A model generated the notes under the pieces. The model was not told the origin of the DNA. It saw only the letters and a list, made by a program, of their open reading frames with translations, and did not search any database. A program made the position numbers and the translations under genes. 64,000 nt of DNA. Source: Acidovorax sp. Leaf160. Its GTDB lineage: Bacteria; Pseudomonadota; Gammaproteobacteria; Burkholderiales; Burkholderiaceae_C. The stretch lies in assembly GCF_001424265.1 (NCBI RefSeq), contig NZ_LMOV01000023.1, forward strand, positions 425,416 through 489,415. Direction: 5' to 3'. Shown here piece by piece: positions 35,115 to 44,667 of this stretch; positions within the stretch are counted from its first letter, which is position 1; every line of letters begins with the position of its first letter.

Positions 35115-37339
35115 CGCCCGTGACGCCGCCCGGCCGTCCGCCGCACTACCAGGGGCTGCTGCCCCCCGCCACGCTCGACAACTGCGACCGTGAGCCGATC
35201 CACATCCCGGGCGCCATCCAGAACCACGGCGCGTTGCTGGCCCTGGACGCCGAAGGCCTGGTGCGCTACGCCAGTGCCAACACGGGCGACATGCTGGGCC
35301 ACGCCATCGAGCCAGGCACCCGCTGGACGCCCGAACTGCTGGGCGATGACGACCGCCTCAACGCATTGATCACCGAGGGCCTGGCGGCCGTGCGCGGCCG
35401 CGGCGACATGCCCATGCCGGCCGAATGCCACCTCGCGGGCCGCACTTTCGACGTCGTGCTGCACACGGTGCAGTCGCTGCTGGTGGTGGAATTCGAAAGC
35501 CGCCGCCAATCGGCCGACGAACTGACGGGCTTTGCCCTCCAGGCGCACCGCACCATGGAAAAGCTGCGCCGCCCGCGCGCCATCGACGACCTGCTGCAGC
35601 TGGCGACCGACGAGCTTCGCGCCCTGACCGGCTTCGATCGCGTGATGGCCTACCGCTTCCGGCACGACGCCAGCGGCGACGTGGTGGCCGAAGCCTGCGC
35701 CGACACGCTCGACCCCTATCTGGGCCGCCGCTACCCGGCAGGTGACATTCCCGCCCAGGCACGGCGCCTGTACGTGGCCAACACGCTGCGCATGATCGCC
35801 GACATCGCCTCGCCCCCGGTGCCGCTGCTGCAGCTCAACGCCGAGCCGCTCGACCTGAGCGCCGGCGTGCTGCGCAGCGTCTCGCCGATCCACATCGAAT
35901 ACCTGACCAATATGGGCGTGGGCGCGTCGATGAGCGTGTCCATCGTCATCAACGACCAGCTCTGGGGGCTGCTCGCCTGCCACCACATGGCGCCGCGCCA
36001 AGTGCCCTACAGCGTGCGCATGGCCTGCGACGTGATCGCCCAGATGCTGGCCGCGAACATCCAGACCGCGCTCACCCGCGCGCAGGCCGAGCGGCTGCAG
36101 GAAGTGGCCGCGCTGCGCACGCACGTGATGGAAAACGTGCTGCATTCCGACGACGAATTCGCCACGCTCTGTGAATTCGCCGCGCCGCTGGCTCGGGCGC
36201 TGAACGCCGACGGCGCCATCGTGGCGGAGCGCAGCAAGTTCTGCCAGGAAGGCCCGATCCCGCTGGCCGTGGCGCGCATCCTGGTGCAGTGGCTGCAGAC
36301 CACCCAGCCCGACCAGGGCCAGGCCATCTACCAGACGCACGCCCTGCCGCTCGAATCGCCCGCCATCGCCGCGGCGGTGGCGCCCTGGTGCGGCGTGCTG
36401 GGGCTGCCGCTGGACCGCAGCACCGGCAGCTGGCTGATCTTCCTGCGCAAGGAGCAGGTGGAGACCATCCACTGGGGCGGCAAGCCCGACAAGGAAACCC
36501 GCTTCGGCCCGCTGGGGCCCCGGCTCACCCCGCGCGGCTCCTTCGATCTGTGGAAGGAAACCGTGCGCTCCACCGCAGTGCCCTGGAGCACCGAGGACCT
36601 GAAGATCGCGCAGCAGATGCTCGACGAACTGGTGCGCTCGCAAAACGGCCGCAACGCCGAGCTCAACCGCGCCCGCAACCAGCTGATGGCCGTGCTGGGG
36701 CACGACCTGCGCGACCCGCTGCATTCCATCAGCATGGCCGCGCGCGTGCTGGAAAAGACCGAGGACGCCGGCAGCCGCACCGGCCGCATCGGCCAGCGCA
36801 TCCAGTCGTCCAGCAGCCGCATGCAGCGGCTGGTCAGCCAGGTGATGGACATGTCGCGCCTGCAGAACAAGCTGGGCCTGGACGTGCACCCCGAGCCGCT
36901 CGACCTGGTGCCGCTGGTGGCCGACCTGCTGGACGAGTCCCGCACCGCGCATCCGCACCTGGCGCTGACCTTCGACGGGCCCGCGTCCCTGATGGCCTTC
37001 GCCGACCCGGACCGCATCGCCCAGGTGATCGTCAACCTGGTCAGCAACGCGCGGCACCATGGGCAGGTGGACGAAGCCATCGAGGTGCGAGCGTTCAGCC
37101 ATGAGCGAGGCCCCACCCTGCAGGTGAGCAACGTGGCGCCGGAGATCCCGCAGGAGGTGGCCGAGGCGCTCTTCAAGCCCTTCAAGCCCACCTCCCTCAA
37201 CAACCCCCGCAACCGGGGCGGCATGGGGCTGGGGCTCTACATCGCGCACCAGATCGTGATGGAGCATGGCGGGGACCTGCGCTACCACTACGCTGCGCCC
37301 CGCGTGGTCTTCACCCTGCAGCTGCGCGACGTGCTCTGA
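35111..37339 (+). CDS. bphP: Bacteriophytochrome histidine kinase
   Basis: A red/far-red light sensor kinase of 742 residues. The N-terminal PAS domain has the biliverdin-attaching Cys25 in TLDNCDREPIHIPGAIQNHG, the GAF domain has RRYPAGDIPAQARRLY (variant of PASDIP) and the PHY domain the tongue TPRGSFDLWKETVRSTAVPW. The kinase has H531 in VLGHDLRDPLHSISMAARVL, the N box VNLVSNARHHG and G2 GGMGLGLYIAHQIVMEHGG. The usual DxGxG G1 box is replaced by SNVAPEIPQEV, as in several phytochrome kinases. The GTG start overlaps the heme oxygenase stop. Cytoplasmic; output goes presumably to the regulator at 37611. Confidence 0.95.
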   Translation: MTPVTPPGRPPHYQGLLPPATLDNCDREPIHIPGAIQNHGALLALDAEGLVRYASANTGDMLGHAIEPGTRWTPELLGDDDRLNALITEGLAAVRGRGDMPMPAECHLAGRTFDVVLHTVQSLLVVEFESRRQSADELTGFALQAHRTMEKLRRPRAIDDLLQLATDELRALTGFDRVMAYRFRHDASGDVVAEACADTLDPYLGRRYPAGDIPAQARRLYVANTLRMIADIASPPVPLLQLNAEPLDLSAGVLRSVSPIHIEYLTNMGVGASMSVSIVINDQLWGLLACHHMAPRQVPYSVRMACDVIAQMLAANIQTALTRAQAERLQEVAALRTHVMENVLHSDDEFATLCEFAAPLARALNADGAIVAERSKFCQEGPIPLAVARILVQWLQTTQPDQGQAIYQTHALPLESPAIAAAVAPWCGVLGLPLDRSTGSWLIFLRKEQVETIHWGGKPDKETRFGPLGPRLTPRGSFDLWKETVRSTAVPWSTEDLKIAQQMLDELVRSQNGRNAELNRARNQLMAVLGHDLRDPLHSISMAARVLEKTEDAGSRTGRIGQRIQSSSSRMQRLVSQVMDMSRLQNKLGLDVHPEPLDLVPLVADLLDESRTAHPHLALTFDGPASLMAFADPDRIAQVIVNLVSNARHHGQVDEAIEVRAFSHERGPTLQVSNVAPEIPQEVAEALFKPFKPTSLNNPRNRGGMGLGLYIAHQIVMEHGGDLRYHYAAPRVVFTLQLRDVL

Positions 37340-37610
37340 CCCGGCTGCCACCACGCGATGGCAGCCGTGGCAGCCGGGGCCCAGCGCCGGCATCCAGGCG
37401 GGCGCGGATGCAGGTAGCGGCGGTGTCCTACCGCAGCGGCACGGCCCAGTCCCGCGAAATTGGACACAATGGGACCGGCGGCAGAACCGACCCGGCGGTT
37501 GCCGGCCCGTCCCCTCCCACCGAGGTCTCTGCGTCGATTCCGCACCCCACGGTGATCCAATCTTCCAGCGCCACCGTACCCCCCAGACCCTTCGTTCGAC
37601 ACTGGCCCCT

Positions 37611-37997
37611 ATGCAACCCGAGATTCTGATCATCGACGACAACCTGGATGCCACCGAGCTGCTGCGGGAGCTGCTGGAGATGCAGGATTTCCCCGTGCGA
37701 ACGGCCCTGAGCGGCCAGGCCGCCCTGGAAGCCATGCGCGAGCGGCCTGCCCAGTTGCTGCTGGTGGACCAGAACCTGCCGGACGTGCAGGGCTCGGTGC
37801 TGACGCCCCAGTTGCGCGAAATCGCCACGCAGGCCGGCCTGCCCTGCATCGCCATCTCGATCACCGGGATGGCGTCGGGAACCGGCGCCGCCACCCCGAT
37901 TTTTGACCACGTGCTGGGCAAGCCGCTCGACTTCGAAGCCTTCGACGCGCTGGTGGCCCGCTGCGTCAGCGAACTGCAGGCCCGATCGCCGCAGTAA
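37611..37997 (+). CDS. Single-domain response regulator
   Basis: A 128-residue CheY-like receiver with no output domain. Acidic pair D9/D10 (IIDDNLDATELL), phospho-acceptor D53 in LLLVDQNLPDVQG, the Ser/Thr switch position in AISITGMA and K104 in LGKPLDFEAF are all present, so it can be phosphorylated. It follows bphP by 271 bp on the same strand and is the most likely target of BphP or of the kinase-like protein at 38062. Such stand-alone regulators commonly follow bacteriophytochromes. Confidence 0.9.
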   Translation: MQPEILIIDDNLDATELLRELLEMQDFPVRTALSGQAALEAMRERPAQLLLVDQNLPDVQGSVLTPQLREIATQAGLPCIAISITGMASGTGAATPIFDHVLGKPLDFEAFDALVARCVSELQARSPQ

Positions 37998-38061
37998 CGG
38001 ACCGACCACCGTTTCGCTTCTCGCCTTCGACCTCCACCGCCCCGACTGAATCCCCCGTGCC

Positions 38062-38742
38062 ATGACCAGCCTTGACCACCCGAACTCCCGCATGTGGATG
38101 GCCGCGGGCGTGCAACACGCTGTGCTGATGCGCGCCCTGCCTGCCATGCGCCACGATCTGGCCAGCCCGCTGTCGGTGCTGCGCATGGGCATGACCGTGC
38201 TCAAGCGCCGCGTCGCCCCCGGCAACGACACGCCCGCCGAACAGGCGGTCGAGCGGGTAGAGCAGCTGGAAGGCCAGCTGACCACCCTGGGCGAGCATGT
38301 GCGGCGCCTGCGCAACTGGGACGTGCAGATCACCGACCGCCAGCCGGCGCGCACCACGCTGCTCGAAGCGATCGAGCTGGCCCGTCCGCTGCTGGCGCTG
38401 CGCGGCGTCTTCATCCAGCCGCTGGCCGGGGCGTCGCCAGGCGACAGCGAAGCGCCCGTGCCGCACCATACGCTGCTCTACATCACCCTCGCGGCGATCT
38501 ATCACCTGGGCGAGTCGCCGGCCGAGCCGCCCGCGGAAATCCACATCGAGCCGCGCGCGGACGGCATCCGCGTCATCGCCCGGGGCAGCGTCTCTGCGGA
38601 TGCGCTGCCGCCCCTGGTGCCGGCCAGCGCACAGAACACGCTGCCCATCGACGCCGCCGCACTGCAGTGCCTGTCCGACCACCTCCAGGTGCCCATCACG
38701 CTGGGCCCGCGGCAGGTGGACATCGCCCTGGGCAGCAGCTGA
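38062..38742 (+). CDS. Degenerate histidine-kinase-like protein of the phytochrome module
   Basis: A 226-residue protein with a dimerisation/phosphoacceptor-like helix holding MRHDLASPLSVLRMGM (His31, an H-box resembling HDLxxPL) followed by a second helix (ERVEQLEGQLTTLGEHVRRL). The C-terminal half is about the size of an HK ATPase domain but shows no N, G1 or G2 box, so it should not bind ATP. This plan resembles phosphotransfer proteins of the ChpT type, which evolved from kinases. It starts 64 bp after the response regulator and may relay or remove phosphate. The family is unrecognised. Confidence 0.65.
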   Translation: MTSLDHPNSRMWMAAGVQHAVLMRALPAMRHDLASPLSVLRMGMTVLKRRVAPGNDTPAEQAVERVEQLEGQLTTLGEHVRRLRNWDVQITDRQPARTTLLEAIELARPLLALRGVFIQPLAGASPGDSEAPVPHHTLLYITLAAIYHLGESPAEPPAEIHIEPRADGIRVIARGSVSADALPPLVPASAQNTLPIDAAALQCLSDHLQVPITLGPRQVDIALGSS

Positions 38743-38811
38743 CCGCTCACCGCTGACGGCTGACCGTCCCGCCTCACGCCGGGAAGGCGCGGCAGCCCTC
38801 CTGCTCTCGCT

Positions 38812-39084
38812 TCACCGCATCGGCACGACGAACACCCGGGGTTTGGGCTGGCAGCCGGGTCCTTCGTACGGACCGCTATCCTGCGTCCAGCCCGCGCCCG
38901 GCGAGGTTTGCGAGCAGATCCGCTGGCCGTCGACCTTGCTGCGCCACCAGTGCCAGGGCGCGGGTGCCGAGGCCGCGGGCTGCGCGGCAGCCAGCATGGC
39001 CCACGCCGCCATCCCTGCCGCCACACGTACCGACGCGGCCAGCGACTGCCGCGCCGAGAGGGCCCGATATAGACCGGGGATCAT
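38812..39084 (-). CDS. Small exported protein, DUF4124-like plan
   Basis: A 90-residue protein of unknown function. The N-terminus (SVRVAAGMAAWAMLAAAQPA) is a signal peptide with a likely ASA cleavage. The mature part, beginning PWHWWRSKVDGQRICSQTS and ending GCQPKPRVFVVPMR, has a W-x-D/S-G-x-x-x-x-S layout like DUF4124 periplasmic proteins, with two Cys that could form a disulfide. The ATG at 39084 is the first that gives a clean signal peptide. It converges on the phytochrome operon and is followed upstream by the LysE-type gene. Confidence 0.6.
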   Translation of the reverse strand: MIPGLYRALSARQSLAASVRVAAGMAAWAMLAAAQPAASAPAPWHWWRSKVDGQRICSQTSPGAGWTQDSGPYEGPGCQPKPRVFVVPMR

Positions 39085-39100
39085 GCGGGTGCCAACGCTT

Positions 39101-39739
39101 TCAGCCGACCTTGTGCCGGGTCTGCAGCAGCGCCAGCCCCAGCCCGATGAAGGTGCCGCCCACGAGGCGGTTGAACAGCCGGGAGCGGGAGGCCACATAG
39201 TCGTTCACCAGCGCCATCAGCGCCACATAGAAGGCATGCGACACCAGCGCCAGCACGGCGAAGGTGGTGGTCAGCACCAGGTACTGGGTGAAGAGCGGCG
39301 CATCGGGCACGATGAACTGCGGAAACAGCGCCGAGAAGAAAAGAATCGCCTTGGGGTTGGTGAGCGACACGCCCAGCCCCTGCAGAACCAGCTGCCAGTT
39401 CTTGCGCTCCCGGCGCTGCCCGGTGGCCGCGCCCGCCTGGCGGCTGATGAGCGGGTCGGGGCTGCGCCAGCGCTTCACGCCCAGCCAGACCAGATAGATC
39501 GCGCCGGCGATCTTGAGCGCCAGAAAGGCATGGGCCGACACGCTCAGCACCGCGCCCATGCCCAGCATCGCCAGGCCCGACACCGTGAAGATGCCGATGG
39601 CGCTGCCCAGCGAGCTGAACGCCGTGCGACGCGCCCCCACGTCCACCGAGTTGGACACGGCCAGCAGCACGGCGGGGCCGGGGGTGAAGCACATCAGCAG
39701 CGAGACGCCGCAAAACAGCAGCCATTGGGCGAAGGTCAT
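39101..39739 (-). CDS. LysE/RhtB-family amino-acid exporter
   Basis: A 212-residue inner-membrane exporter. It has the family start WLLFCGVSLLMCFTPGPAVL (LysE motif with conserved Pro-Gly-Pro), LGSAIGIFTVSGLAMLGMGA, and GLGVSLTNPKAILFFSALFP. About six hydrophobic segments are visible. Family members export Lys, homoserine, threonine or related metabolites; the substrate here is unknown. Ends 16 bp upstream of the small exported gene, in the same direction. Confidence 0.92.
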   Translation of the reverse strand: MTFAQWLLFCGVSLLMCFTPGPAVLLAVSNSVDVGARRTAFSSLGSAIGIFTVSGLAMLGMGAVLSVSAHAFLALKIAGAIYLVWLGVKRWRSPDPLISRQAGAATGQRRERKNWQLVLQGLGVSLTNPKAILFFSALFPQFIVPDAPLFTQYLVLTTTFAVLALVSHAFYVALMALVNDYVASRSRLFNRLVGGTFIGLGLALLQTRHKVG

Positions 39740-39817
39740 GGTGCGAAAGCTCCCCGGTTGCCTGCGGTGCGCGGACTGCGCCCCGCCAGGCAGCGATGGT
39801 AGCGAAAGCCGGCCGTT

Positions 39818-40786
<969 letters not shown>

Positions 40787-40799
40787 GGCGGACAAGTCC

Positions 40800-41681
40800 C
40801 TAGCCCAGCGCCAGCGCCGTCACGCCGGCCGCGATCAGCACCGCCCCGGCGATGCGCGCCAGCCGGTCGCCTTCGCCCAGCAGGTGCCCGCCGATCAGCG
40901 CGGCGAACAGCATCGACACCTCGCGGGCCGGCGCGACGTGCGACAGCGGGGCCTCCTTCATCGCGTAGAGCACCAGCACATAGGCCACCGGGCTGACGGC
41001 GGCGACCAGCAGGGCGAAGCGCCACTGCAGCCGCCAGAGCCGCAGCGCGGTGGCGCGGTCGCGCAGCACGGTGGGCGCCAGCACGCCCACCCGCACGAAG
41101 TTGCCCATGTAGTCGATGAGGATGGGCGACATCAGCAGCATCTTGACGGCGTAGCCGTCCACCACCGTGTAGCTGGCGATGAAGACGCCCGTCAGCACGC
41201 CGTAGAAGATGCCCGCATGCACCCGCTGGCGTGCCGCCGGGTCGTGCGCGGCGCGCAGCAGCGCCGGCCCGCCCGCGATCAGGAACACCCCGCCGACCAC
41301 GCCCGCGATGCCGAATGCGCCCAGCGCCGAGATGCGCTCGCCCAGAAAGCTGATGGCGACCAGCGACGACAGCAGCGGCCCGGAGCCGCGTGCGAGCGGG
41401 TACACCACGGTCAGGTCCGCCTTCCGGTAGCCACGCAGCAAGATGACGTAGTAGCCCACGTGCAACAGCCCGCTGGCGACGACGAAACCCCATTCGGTGC
41501 GGCCCCAGCCGGGCACCACGTCGCGCCCCATCCACCAGCCCAGCGGAGCCCAGATGAACATCATCAGCGCCGAGGTGAAGAAGGCGAAGCGCGCATCGCC
41601 CCCGGCCTTCTTGGCCGCGATGTTCCAGCAGGCATGGATCAGCCCAGCCAGAATGATGAGTGCGAATGCCTGCAGCGACAT
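40800..41681 (-). CDS. EamA-family (drug/metabolite superfamily) transporter
   Basis: A 293-residue inner-membrane protein with about ten hydrophobic segments in two EamA halves. Typical parts are LAGLIHACWNIAAKKAGGD at the start and the end-of-half motifs PLARGSGPLLSSLVAISFLG with ERISALGAFGIAGVVGGVFL, repeated as REVSMLFAALIGGHLLGEGD. Substrate unknown; the family exports amino acids, nucleosides or drugs. It is followed by the DUF429 gene on the same strand. Confidence 0.9.
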   Translation of the reverse strand: MSLQAFALIILAGLIHACWNIAAKKAGGDARFAFFTSALMMFIWAPLGWWMGRDVVPGWGRTEWGFVVASGLLHVGYYVILLRGYRKADLTVVYPLARGSGPLLSSLVAISFLGERISALGAFGIAGVVGGVFLIAGGPALLRAAHDPAARQRVHAGIFYGVLTGVFIASYTVVDGYAVKMLLMSPILIDYMGNFVRVGVLAPTVLRDRATALRLWRLQWRFALLVAAVSPVAYVLVLYAMKEAPLSHVAPAREVSMLFAALIGGHLLGEGDRLARIAGAVLIAAGVTALALG

Positions 41682-41748
41682 GGATGGGAAGCGCGTCCCG
41701 GCCGCGCGGGCCGGGGCGAAGGCCGCTGGAGCGGGCGGCCCGCCAGGC

Positions 41749-42171
41749 TCAGTGGCGGCCGATGATGGACGCCGTGGCCATCAGCTCTTCGAGCAGCGCG
41801 TAGGACACCTTGCCCGAGACCGCGTACGGGTCGAGTTCGGGCTTCTCGGAATACTTCAGCAAGATGGAATGGTTGATGCGCGAGAGGTTGACCTGCCCCA
41901 TCGTCCAGCCGCCGAAGCGGCGCTCGTCGATTTCCTCGAAGTGCAGCAGCTCGACGTCCTTGTGGCGCGGGTCGCGCTGGATGTGCGCATAGAGCGCGCT
42001 GACGGCCGAGCGCCCGCCCTCGATGGCCTGCAGGAACACGCCGCCGCCGTAGCAGAGCACGCCGGTGATGCCGCTGGGCGGGTTGTGCGAGCGGGACTGC
42101 GCGAGGATGGCCTCGATGGCGGCGGGCGAGGTGTCGACCGCGCGGCTGGCGTAGAGCAGGCGAACCAGCAT
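41749..42171 (-). CDS. Short BLUF-domain blue-light sensor
   Basis: A 140-residue protein consisting of one BLUF domain, which binds FAD and senses blue light. The photocycle residues are present: Tyr7 in RLLYASRA, Asn30 in SHNPPSGITGVLCY, Gln48 in GVFLQAIEG, and Trp89/Met91 in FGGWTMGQ. About 40 residues after the domain form a helical tail (GKVSYALLEELMATASI) as in short BLUF proteins that signal by protein contact. There is no EAL or GGDEF output domain. Its ATG lies 3 bp from the folE stop, so it is translated from the folE message. Confidence 0.93.
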   Translation of the reverse strand: MLVRLLYASRAVDTSPAAIEAILAQSRSHNPPSGITGVLCYGGGVFLQAIEGGRSAVSALYAHIQRDPRHKDVELLHFEEIDERRFGGWTMGQVNLSRINHSILLKYSEKPELDPYAVSGKVSYALLEELMATASIIGRH

Positions 42172-42174
42172 GGG

Positions 42175-42900
42175 TCAGTTCCTTCCGGGGATGAGGGAGA
42201 GGAATTCGCGGCGCAGCGCCGGGTCCTTCAGGAAAACGCCGCGCATGACGGAATTGAGCATCTTGCTGTCCATCTCGCGCACGCCGCGCCAGGACATGCA
42301 GAAGTGGCTCGCCTCCATCACGATGGCCAGGCCGTCCGGCTGCGTCTTGTCCATGATGAGGTCGGCCAGCTGGACCACGGCCTCTTCCTGGATCTGCGGG
42401 CGGCCCATGACCCAGTCCACCAGCCGCGCGTACTTCGACAGGCCGATGACGTTGGTGTGTTCGTTGGGCAGCACACCGATCCAGATCTTGCCGATGACCG
42501 GGCAGAGGTGGTGGCTGCAGGCGCTGCGCACGGTGATCGGGCCGACGATCATCAGCTCGTTCAGGTGCTCGGCGTTGGGGAATTCGGTGATCGGCGGCTG
42601 CGGCACGTAGCGGCCCTTGAAGACCTCGTTCAGGTACATCTTGGCCACGCGCCGGGCAGTGTTGTGCGTGTTGTGGTCGGTGGCGGTGTCGATGACCATG
42701 CTGTCGAGCACGCCCTGCATCTTGGCTTCGACCTCGTCGAGCAGCAGCTCCAGCTCGCCCGGCTCGATGAACGGGGCGATGTTGTCGTTGGCGTTGAACC
42801 GCTTGCGGGCCGCTACCAGCCGTTCGCGGATCTTGACGGACACCGGCGTGCCCTCGGCGGACGACGCGGCGTTATCGGCGGCGATGAGTTCTTTCAGCAT
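42175..42900 (-). CDS. folE: GTP cyclohydrolase I
   Basis: Converts GTP to 7,8-dihydroneopterin triphosphate, first step of folate (and pterin) synthesis. The 241-residue product has the zinc ligands in RSACSHHLCPVIGKIWIGV (Cys, His) and EASHFCMSWRGVRE (Cys), plus VIGLSKYARLVDW. It is somewhat longer at the N-terminus than the E. coli enzyme. It is immediately followed by the BLUF gene. NudB, the likely next enzyme of the pathway, is encoded 4 kb away at 46617. Confidence 0.96.
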   Translation of the reverse strand: MLKELIAADNAASSAEGTPVSVKIRERLVAARKRFNANDNIAPFIEPGELELLLDEVEAKMQGVLDSMVIDTATDHNTHNTARRVAKMYLNEVFKGRYVPQPPITEFPNAEHLNELMIVGPITVRSACSHHLCPVIGKIWIGVLPNEHTNVIGLSKYARLVDWVMGRPQIQEEAVVQLADLIMDKTQPDGLAIVMEASHFCMSWRGVREMDSKMLNSVMRGVFLKDPALRREFLSLIPGRN

Positions 42901-42944
42901 GGCGGCGATGGTACCAGCGAAGCGGCAGCGCGGGAGTGCAAGGG

Positions 42945-42998
42945 TTTTTGGCCTGCTGCGCCCATAAACAAAGCACTTCTAGCTATTATTTTGATAGC
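42945..42998 (-). repeat. Copy G of the 54-bp GCTAT/ATAGC element
   Basis: On the minus strand GCTAT 42998-42994, ATAGC 42986-42982, GCGC 42961-42958, GGCC 42953-42950, AAAAA 42949-42945. Block distances equal the template. It lies in the folE upstream region, between folE and the cardiolipin synthase gene, so it is probably transcribed in any clsB-to-folE read-through. Confidence 0.85.
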
Positions 42999-43059
42999 AA
43001 AAGCCTGCCAACCCGGCGCAAGCGGTGCCGGCCGTGCTGCCCACCGGCCCGCCGCCGGC

Positions 43060-44331
43060 TCAGTAGCGATGGCCGGTCACCCAGAGGGCGGCCCGCATCA
43101 GCCCGAAGGCCACGCGGTCCAGCAGGCGCTGGCGCCAGGGCCGGCCGGCATAGCAGGCCGGGCCGAGCTGCTCGCCCGCGTGGTCCATCGCGTGCACCAG
43201 CCGGTCGCGCAGGTCCCTCGCGAAGGCCGCGTCCTCCACCACCACGTTGGCCTCGCGCGCCAGCAGCATGGAGAGCGGATCGAGGTTGGACGAACCCACC
43301 GTCGCCCAAGGCCGCTCGCCCCCGGCATCGACCACGGCCACCTTGGCGTGCAGGAAGCTGGGCGAGTATTCGTGGATCTCGACGCCGGCCTCCAGCAGCA
43401 CGCCGTAGACCGGCCGCGCCGCGTGGTATTGCATGAAGTATTCGTAGCGCCCCTGCAGCAGCAGCTGCACCCGCACGCCCCGCCGTGCGGCCCGCACCAG
43501 GGCGCGGCGCAGCCTGGCGCCCGGCATGAAATAGGCGTTGGCGATGATGATCTCGTGCCGGGCGGTACCGATGGCGCGCAGATAGGCCTGCTCGATGCGG
43601 GAGCGGTGCCGCACGTTGTCGCGCAGCACCAGCAGGGCCCGCATGCCCTGGGACTGGCGCGCCGCGTGCTCGGCCGCCAGCCGGGCGGCGCTGGCGGCCC
43701 GCAGGTCGGCCAGCGCGTCGCCCAGCCGGTGCCGGCGCGCGTCGCGCACGGCCTGCATGCGCCACCAGAGCTGCTCCATGGTGTCGCTGGCCTCGGCCAC
43801 CAGGCTGCCCACCACGCGCACGGCAAAGTCGAACCGGGGCGCCTGGAGCGCGCCGTGGTTGGGGTCGTGGAAGTCGTCGAGCACGTTGATGCCGCCGCAA
43901 TACAGCACGCAGCCGTCGATGACGCAGAGCTTGCGGTGCAGCCGGCGCCAGCGCTTGGGCCAGAGCAGGCCGAAGCGCCCCGGCGCCGAATACACCTGCC
44001 ACTGCACGCCGGCCTGGGTCATTCGCTCGGGCCAGGGCGAAGGCAGCCCACCCATGCAGCCCACGCCGTCCACCGCCACATGCACCCGCACGCCGCGCCG
44101 TGCCGCGCGGATGAAGGCTTCGGCCACCTCGGCGCCGGCGCCGGTGCAGTCGAAGATGTAGGTTTCGAACTGGATGTCGGACAGCGCGGCATCCATGTCG
44201 CGGATCAGCGCCTCGAAGTATTCGCCCGCGCCCTGAAGCAGGTCGATCCGGTGGTCATCGCACACCGGGGCGGCCTTGCGGCGCCGCCGGAACGGGTTGC
44301 CGCGCCGCGCGCCCCCCTCCGCCGCCGTCAC
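43060..44331 (-). CDS. clsB: Phospholipase D-family cardiolipin synthase (ClsB type)
   Basis: A 423-residue membrane phospholipid enzyme. Two HxKx4D motifs are present: RLHRKLCVIDGCVLYCGGIN (about residue 135) and SFLHAKVAVVDAGGERPW with ATVGSSNLDPLS (about 330). The N-terminus is basic and lacks the two leader helices of ClsA, which fits ClsB. Family members condense phosphatidylglycerol, or PG with PE, to cardiolipin. The first 20 residues (ARRGNPFRRRRKAAP) may help membrane binding. A hydrolytic PLD role cannot be excluded. Confidence 0.88.
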   Translation of the reverse strand: MTAAEGGARRGNPFRRRRKAAPVCDDHRIDLLQGAGEYFEALIRDMDAALSDIQFETYIFDCTGAGAEVAEAFIRAARRGVRVHVAVDGVGCMGGLPSPWPERMTQAGVQWQVYSAPGRFGLLWPKRWRRLHRKLCVIDGCVLYCGGINVLDDFHDPNHGALQAPRFDFAVRVVGSLVAEASDTMEQLWWRMQAVRDARRHRLGDALADLRAASAARLAAEHAARQSQGMRALLVLRDNVRHRSRIEQAYLRAIGTARHEIIIANAYFMPGARLRRALVRAARRGVRVQLLLQGRYEYFMQYHAARPVYGVLLEAGVEIHEYSPSFLHAKVAVVDAGGERPWATVGSSNLDPLSMLLAREANVVVEDAAFARDLRDRLVHAMDHAGEQLGPACYAGRPWRQRLLDRVAFGLMRAALWVTGHRY

Positions 44332-44667
44332 GCGCGGAACTCCGCTGCCCGCGGCCGGCCCGGGCAGGGTGACGGGCCTGCCTTCTGGCCGCCAAGGCGC
44401 CCCAGCCCACCTCGGCCGCCCAGGTCAGCCAGTCCCGCCAGGCCACCCGGCCGCGCGCGGACTTCCCCATGCCCATCGGCAGACGGGCGGCAGAGGGCAT
44501 GGCGGGGCGGCTGGGCGGGGGTGGGCATGGCCGCGATTGTGTCGCAGCCTCGTGGCGCCCCCGCGCGAGGCTTTTTCGGAACAGACGTATCCACCTGTAT
44601 CCGATTGCCCCGGCTTTCCCTACACTGCGCTATTCAACTTGCGGCACGCCCGCGCGCGCCGCCGTCC

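Noticed and set aside
34937-37921. Very long open frame (nearly 1000 codons) antisense to bphP
   Set aside because: It is the usual antisense shadow of a high-GC gene; the sequence is rich in Gln, His, Arg and Ala and has no recognisable domain, while the plus strand has a complete phytochrome.
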